Positions 60,295 to 64,000 of a DNA stretch of 64,000 bases are shown one piece after another. The DNA is from Actinomadura craniellae (GTDB lineage: Bacteria; Actinomycetota; Actinomycetes; Streptosporangiales; Streptosporangiaceae). Made by a program: the position numbers and the translations under genes. The notes under the pieces are model-generated. The model saw only the letters and a list, made by a program, of their open reading frames with translations, had not been told where the DNA came from and searched no databases. Location: contig NZ_QLYX01000011.1 in the NCBI RefSeq assembly GCF_003289645.1, forward strand, positions 124,001-188,000, read 5' to 3'. Position 1 is the stretch's first letter. Each line of letters opens with the position of its first letter.

Positions 60295-60465
60295 ATGGCC
60301 GTCCCCAAACGCAAGATGTCCAGGAGCAACACCCGCAAGCGCCGGGCGCAGTGGAAGGCGTCCCGCCCGGACCTGGTGCCCATCACCGTCGACGGAAAGC
60401 GCACGCTCGTCCCGCGCTACCTCGTCCGGGCCTACCAGGACGGTCTGCTGACCGACGAGGCGTGA
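60295..60465 (+). CDS. rpmF: Ribosomal protein bL32 paralogue
   Basis: 56 residues: [20 protein letters not shown] at the start, then VTVDGKR-like [23 protein letters not shown]. There is no cysteine, so it is a zinc-free L32. ATG after TAGGAGCACCC. A strong hairpin follows. Confidence 0.95.
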   Translation: MAVPKRKMSRSNTRKRRAQWKASRPDLVPITVDGKRTLVPRYLVRAYQDGLLTDEA

Positions 60466-60471
60466 CCGGGC

Positions 60472-60506
60472 GGCGCGGGGGCCGCGCCCTGCGCGGCCCC
60501 CGCGCC
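60472..60506 (+). terminator. Strong hairpin between rpmF and rpsR
   Basis: A 16-bp stem, GGCGCGGGGGCCGCGC paired with GCGCGGCCCCCGCGCC, loop CCT. It starts 6 bp after the rpmF stop and 31 bp before the rpsR ATG, so it would end or attenuate the transcript before rpsR. Confidence 0.75.
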
Positions 60507-60537
60507 ACCGGCCGAACACAGAGAAAGGAACGCGCGC

Positions 60538-60786
60538 ATGCGCACCTCCCGCCGCGTCGATCGGCGCCGCAAGCCGAACCCCCTGCACGGCGTCACGTAC
60601 ATCGACTACAAGGACGTCGGGCTGCTGCGGCGCTTCATCTCCGACCGCGGCAAGATCCGCAGCCGCCGCGTCACCGGGGTGACCGTCCAGCAGCAGAAAC
60701 AGCTGGCCAGGGCCATCAAGAACGCCCGCGAGATGGCGCTGCTGCCCTACGGCTCCCGTCCCGCCACCCGGGACGGGAAACCCTGA
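60538..60786 (+). CDS. rpsR: Ribosomal protein bS18 paralogue
   Basis: 82 residues: [38 protein letters not shown] and [20 protein letters not shown]. Cysteines of the zinc-binding S18 type are absent. ATG after AGAAAGGA. Last of the four spare ribosomal-protein genes; its expression may be lowered by the hairpin before it. Confidence 0.95.
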   Translation: MRTSRRVDRRRKPNPLHGVTYIDYKDVGLLRRFISDRGKIRSRRVTGVTVQQQKQLARAIKNAREMALLPYGSRPATRDGKP

Positions 60787-60821
60787 GGTGACGCCCCGCC
60801 GGAAGCCCGTGCCGTGGCCTG

Positions 60822-61307
60822 TCAGGCGGGTGCCGGATGGGCGTAGTGAGGGCCGGTGAGGAGCAGGTGCCGGCGGACGAGCCTGCGCCAGCGCCGCTGG
60901 CGGTAGCGGTAGATCCCGGTGGCCGCGAGGGCGACGAGACCGGTGAGCGGACCGGCATCGATATCGACGGTGTCGCTGTAGCGGCACGTGCGCTCACCGG
61001 TCGGCTCGACATGCAGGGTGTGGTTCCAGGCCCGCAGGAAGCCGCCGTGCTCGCGCGAGCGCAGGCTCCGGGTGGCCGGGTCGATCTCGACCAGGTGGAT
61101 GGTGTGGCGCGACAGCGGGACCAGATGGAACAGCAGGATCCATCCGGTCCCGCACTCACCCTCCTGGAAGGGGTCGGTGCGGCCGACCAGGGCGGGAAAG
61201 CCGATCAGCCCTCGCGTGACGAACAGGAACGACGAGGGGTGCTGCATCGCCGCCCAGACCCGGTCGGCGGTGGTGGGCAGTTCGGTATGGATGTGGACGG
61301 TCTTCAC
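60822..61307 (-). CDS. SRPBCC-fold protein
   Basis: 161 residues. VHIHTELPTTADRVWAAMQHPSSFLFVTRGLIGFPAL starts a START/SRPBCC hydrophobic-pocket fold; the end is basic with a helix (YRYRQRRWRRLVRRHLLL). Such proteins bind lipids or aromatics. The GTG at 61307 follows GGAGGCGGC. Divergent from the TetR gene, with a TTAGG...CCTAA palindrome between them, so that regulator probably controls it. Confidence 0.8.
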   Translation of the reverse strand: MKTVHIHTELPTTADRVWAAMQHPSSFLFVTRGLIGFPALVGRTDPFQEGECGTGWILLFHLVPLSRHTIHLVEIDPATRSLRSREHGGFLRAWNHTLHVEPTGERTCRYSDTVDIDAGPLTGLVALAATGIYRYRQRRWRRLVRRHLLLTGPHYAHPAPA

Positions 61308-61326
61308 GCCGCCTCCAGGCTGGGGA

Positions 61327-61340
61327 TTAGGGTGACCTAA
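61327..61340. promoter_or_regulatory. Palindrome TTAGGGTGACCTAA
   Basis: Five-base arms TTAGG/CCTAA around GTGA, in the divergent region between the SRPBCC and TetR genes. It is a likely TetR operator. The spacer is too short for an iron box. Confidence 0.5.
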
Positions 61341-61399
61341 CAACGATTGTGGGTGGCGGCCCAATGCGGCGGCTACTCGCTTTTCAGGAGGTCGTGCTC

Positions 61400-62044
61400 G
61401 TGCCGGACAAACGCCTGCGGCCCAGGAAAAGTCCAGGTCAGCAGCGGGCCGTCGAGACCCGGCAGCGGCTGCTGGACGCGGCTGCTCGCGTTTTCTCCGA
61501 ACACGGTTACCGCAGGGGCACGACCAATCGGATCGCCGAGGCCGCCGGGCACTCGATCGGGTCGCTGTACCAGTACTTCCCCAACAAGGACGCCATTCTG
61601 GTGGAGCTGTCCACCGCCCACGCCCGGGCCGGGATCGCCGCCGTCGAGCGGCTCCTGGACGGCGGGGCACTGCCGGACCGCCTGGAGGACAAGATCAGGC
61701 TGTTCGTCCGCGCGGCCATCGACAACCACCGGGACGACCCGGCCCTGCACCGCGTGCTGTTCGAGGAGGCGCCGCGCTCGCCGGAACTGCTGGACTTCCT
61801 GCACGCGGCGCAACTGCGCGCCACCGAGGCCGCCGAGGAACTGCTGGGCGCCGACCCGCAGGTCACCGTGGCCGACATCCCCATGGCGGCCCGCCTCGTG
61901 GTGACGTCCATCGAATCCCAGGTGCATCGTTTCACCGCCGACGCCGGGCTGGAGAACGTCGACGCGTTCGAGAACGAACTGGTCGCCATGCTCGTGCGCT
62001 ACCTGACCGCCCGGCCGCCCGGGCCGCGGCCGTCACCCGGGTGA
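61400..62044 (+). CDS. TetR-family regulator
   Basis: 214 residues. Helix-turn-helix GYRRGTTNRIAEAAGHSIGSLYQYFPNKDAILVEL. The GTG at 61400 has AGGAGG eight bases before it, better than the GTG at 61394. Flanked by a divergent SRPBCC gene and a convergent MFS exporter with which it overlaps by 12 bp. It may regulate both. Confidence 0.9.
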   Translation: MPDKRLRPRKSPGQQRAVETRQRLLDAAARVFSEHGYRRGTTNRIAEAAGHSIGSLYQYFPNKDAILVELSTAHARAGIAAVERLLDGGALPDRLEDKIRLFVRAAIDNHRDDPALHRVLFEEAPRSPELLDFLHAAQLRATEAAEELLGADPQVTVADIPMAARLVVTSIESQVHRFTADAGLENVDAFENELVAMLVRYLTARPPGPRPSPG

Positions 62045-63598
62045 GCCGTGTGCGGCCTCGGCGGCGGAGTCGCCCTCCGGGGGAACCGCCTCGCCGTCGG
62101 GGCCGAGGAACAGCGCCACGACGGCGGCCAGTACGAGCACGACCGCCATGCTGAGCAGGCTCACCGAGACCAAGCCGGTGGCGAAGGCGTCCTTGGCCGT
62201 CTCCAGCGCTCCGGCCGCGGCGCCGTTGCGCGCCGGCTCCGCGGCGGCCGCGGCGGAGGCCAGGCTGTCCCGCGCGGCGGTACGGAGCTCGTCCGGCAGC
62301 CCGGACGGCAGGTCGCCGGTGACGGTGTGGCGGTAGACGGCGGTGCCGACCGCGCCCAGCGTGGCGACGCCGAGCGCCATGCCCAGCTCGCTGCAGGTCT
62401 CCGACAGGGAGGAGGCCGAACCGCTCTTCTCCTTGGGCGCGGAGGAGATCACCAGGTCGATGACCAGGACCATCAGCGGGCTCAGCCCGACGGTGATCAG
62501 CACGCTGCCCAGTACCGCCGGCAGCAGTCCCGTCTCGACGCCCACCAGGGAGAACACGCCGTAGCCGGCGGCGGCGACGAGCAGGCCGCCCGCGATGACG
62601 CGGGGCTTGGAGATCCGGGCCGTCAGCACCGGCGCGACCATCGCGCCCGCGATGTTGGCCAGCGCGTAGGGCGCCATCCACAACCCGGCCCGGGCCGGGG
62701 ACAGCTCCAGGACCAGCTGCAGGTACTGCGCGAACAGGAGGACGAAGGCGCCCAGGGTGAGCGTGCCCAGGAGCAGGGCGCCCAGGCCGATGCTGAAGGC
62801 GCGGAACCGGAACAGGCCGAGGTCCATCAGCGGGCTGGTCAGGGTGCGCTGGCGGCGGACGAAGACCCAGCCGAACACCGCGCCCGCGGCGAGCGCGACG
62901 AGCACGGCCGCGCTCCACCCGTCCTCCGCGGCCTTCTTGAAAGCCCAGATGGCGGGCAGGATCGTGGCCAGGGACAGGGCGACGCTGAAGAGGTCGAGCC
63001 GGCCCGGCCGGGGGTCCCGGTACTCGGGCAGCAGGAACGGTGCGGCGACCAGCAGGAGCACCATCACCGGCACGCCCATCAGGAACACCGCCCCCCACCA
63101 GAACCATTCGAGGACCACCCCGCCGATCAGGGGCCCGACCGCACCGCCCGCGGAGAAGCAGCTCAGCCAGACGGCGACGGCGAACCCGCGCTGCCTCGGG
63201 TCGAGGAACATGTTGGTGATCAAAGCCAGGGTGGACGGCATCAGGGTGGCGCCCGCGACGCCGAGCAGGGCGCGGGTCGCGATCAGCATCGCCGGGTCGG
63301 ACGCGTAGGCCGCGGCGACGGAGGCCAGGCCGAAGGCCGCGGCACCGATCATGAGTAGCCGGCGGCGGCCGATCCGGTCGCCCAGCGTCCCCATCGTGAT
63401 GAGGAAACCGGCGATCATGAAGCCGTAGACGTCCAGGATCCACAGCTGCTGGGTGCTGCTGGGCCCCAGGTCGGCGGACAGCTGCGGCAGCGCCAGGTGC
63501 AGCACGGTGAAGTCGAGCGCGAGCAGGATCGTGGGCAGCGCCAGGACGGCGAGCCCGATCCATTCGCGCGTCCCGGCCCTGGGGGCGGCGGAGGCCAT
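62033..63598 (-). CDS. MFS exporter of the DHA2 (EmrB/QacA) family
   Basis: 521 residues, 14 membrane spans. [58 protein letters not shown] carries the motif A GDRIGRRR; the motif C-like part is VGPLIGGVV. It extrudes drugs using protons. The ATG at 63598 follows AAGGAGC. A short fragment of a related gene survives at 50745. Confidence 0.93.
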   Translation of the reverse strand: MASAAPRAGTREWIGLAVLALPTILLALDFTVLHLALPQLSADLGPSSTQQLWILDVYGFMIAGFLITMGTLGDRIGRRRLLMIGAAAFGLASVAAAYASDPAMLIATRALLGVAGATLMPSTLALITNMFLDPRQRGFAVAVWLSCFSAGGAVGPLIGGVVLEWFWWGAVFLMGVPVMVLLLVAAPFLLPEYRDPRPGRLDLFSVALSLATILPAIWAFKKAAEDGWSAAVLVALAAGAVFGWVFVRRQRTLTSPLMDLGLFRFRAFSIGLGALLLGTLTLGAFVLLFAQYLQLVLELSPARAGLWMAPYALANIAGAMVAPVLTARISKPRVIAGGLLVAAAGYGVFSLVGVETGLLPAVLGSVLITVGLSPLMVLVIDLVISSAPKEKSGSASSLSETCSELGMALGVATLGAVGTAVYRHTVTGDLPSGLPDELRTAARDSLASAAAAAEPARNGAAAGALETAKDAFATGLVSVSLLSMAVVLVLAAVVALFLGPDGEAVPPEGDSAAEAAHGSPG

Positions 63599-63746
63599 GG
63601 GCGGTGCTCCTTTCCGGTCTTTCGTTGGACGGGACGGCGAGCGGCCCGCGAGGTGTCCTCGCCACCCTGCGGCGCGGGGGTTCCGGAAAGGTTCCGGCGC
63701 CGTTCGGGCCCGGGCCGGCGGGAGGCGCTGCACTACCCTGAGGCCC

Positions 63747-64000
63747 ATGCGCTTCGGGGTGCTGGGCCCGCTGGAACTGTGGCGGGCCGACGGCGGGCCG
63801 ATCCGGATCCCCGAGGCCAAGGTGCGCGCTCTCCTCGCTGCGCTGCTGGTGCGCGAGGGCCGCCCCGTCCCGGCGGACACCCTCGTCGAGGACCTGTGGG
63901 GCGCCGCCCCGCCGGCCCGCCCGGAGCGGGTGCTGCGCTCGAAGCTGTCCCGGCTCCGCGGCGTCCTGGAGCAGGCCGAACCGGGTGGCCGCGCCCGGCT
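63747..64000 (+). CDS. SARP/AfsR-type transcriptional regulator (partial)
   Basis: The first 84 codons: [16 protein letters not shown], then [33 protein letters not shown] and [16 protein letters not shown], the OmpR-like DNA-binding domain of SARP activators. A BTAD domain and perhaps an NB-ARC part should follow beyond the right edge. SARPs often activate antibiotic clusters. Confidence 0.88.
   Translation, partial: MRFGVLGPLELWRADGGPIRIPEAKVRALLAALLVREGRPVPADTLVEDLWGAAPPARPERVLRSKLSRLRGVLEQAEPGGRAR

Noticed and set aside
61327-61340. TTAGGGTGACCTAA as an iron box
   Set aside because: The arms TTAGG/CCTAA agree with the iron-box ends, but the spacing is 4 instead of 9 bp and the neighbouring genes are not iron-related.
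1-64000. tRNA, rRNA, prophage or a full biosynthetic cluster
   Set aside because: No tRNA-like CCA-ended fold, rRNA segment, phage structural genes or PKS/NRPS modules were recognised. The SARP start at the right edge may belong to a cluster outside the window.

Overview
The window is very GC-rich, GTG starts are common, start and stop codons overlap inside operons, and the gene families are actinobacterial: WhiJ/DUF397/RsbW-like loci, SARP, DUF6338, TPR-CHAT, and Zur-controlled spare ribosomal proteins. I infer a filamentous actinomycete, most likely Streptosporangiales (Actinomadura or a relative). No rRNA or tRNA gene was seen.

Layout. 1-17.1 kb is metabolic: a truncated molybdopterin hydroxylase, YciO, a long acyl-CoA dehydrogenase, a Ser/Thr kinase with WD40 repeats, a secreted RCC1 protein, a ferredoxin-P450 pair, small redox and regulatory genes, and a siderophore-interacting reductase. 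A repeat-rich gap at 15.6-16.1 kb holds eroded cobalamin-aptamer fragments and an exact eight-unit, 31-bp tandem array. 17.2-19.6 kb is a WhiJ-type locus. 20.5-32.5 kb is a cobalamin-centred block: metE, nrdAB and a B12 import operon, each behind a cobalamin riboswitch. The metE and nrdA riboswitches are a perfect 168-bp inverted repeat enclosing a lower-GC DUF3800 gene. 32.5-37.9 kb carries a MATE exporter, a TetR/oxidoreductase pair, a second P450 and an EF-hand protein. 38-41.9 kb is an iron-box-controlled siderophore ABC importer. 42.2-47.8 kb is a three-gene cassette: a small protein, a DUF6338 membrane protein and a TPR-CHAT protease-like protein with two TTA codons. 47.8-49.9 kb is a TetR-ABC export unit. 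49.9-55.7 kb is accessory DNA: palindromic repeats, TnpB and MFS remnants, a lone cas6 with two CRISPR arrays, and a third array of another repeat type. 55.7-58.2 kb is a second WhiJ-type locus. 58.4-60.8 kb is a zinc-starvation operon pair around a Zur box. The end holds SRPBCC, TetR, an MFS exporter and a truncated SARP regulator.

Together the central genes balance B12-dependent and B12-independent metabolism. When cobalamin is plentiful, the riboswitches should shut off MetE, the class Ia ribonucleotide reductase and cobalamin import. Iron (box at 38028) and zinc (box at 59578) have their own uptake or sparing operons. The most unusual structures are the inverted riboswitch pair, the palindromic repeat families shared between loci, the cas6/CRISPR remnants without effector genes, and the DUF6338/CHAT cassette.
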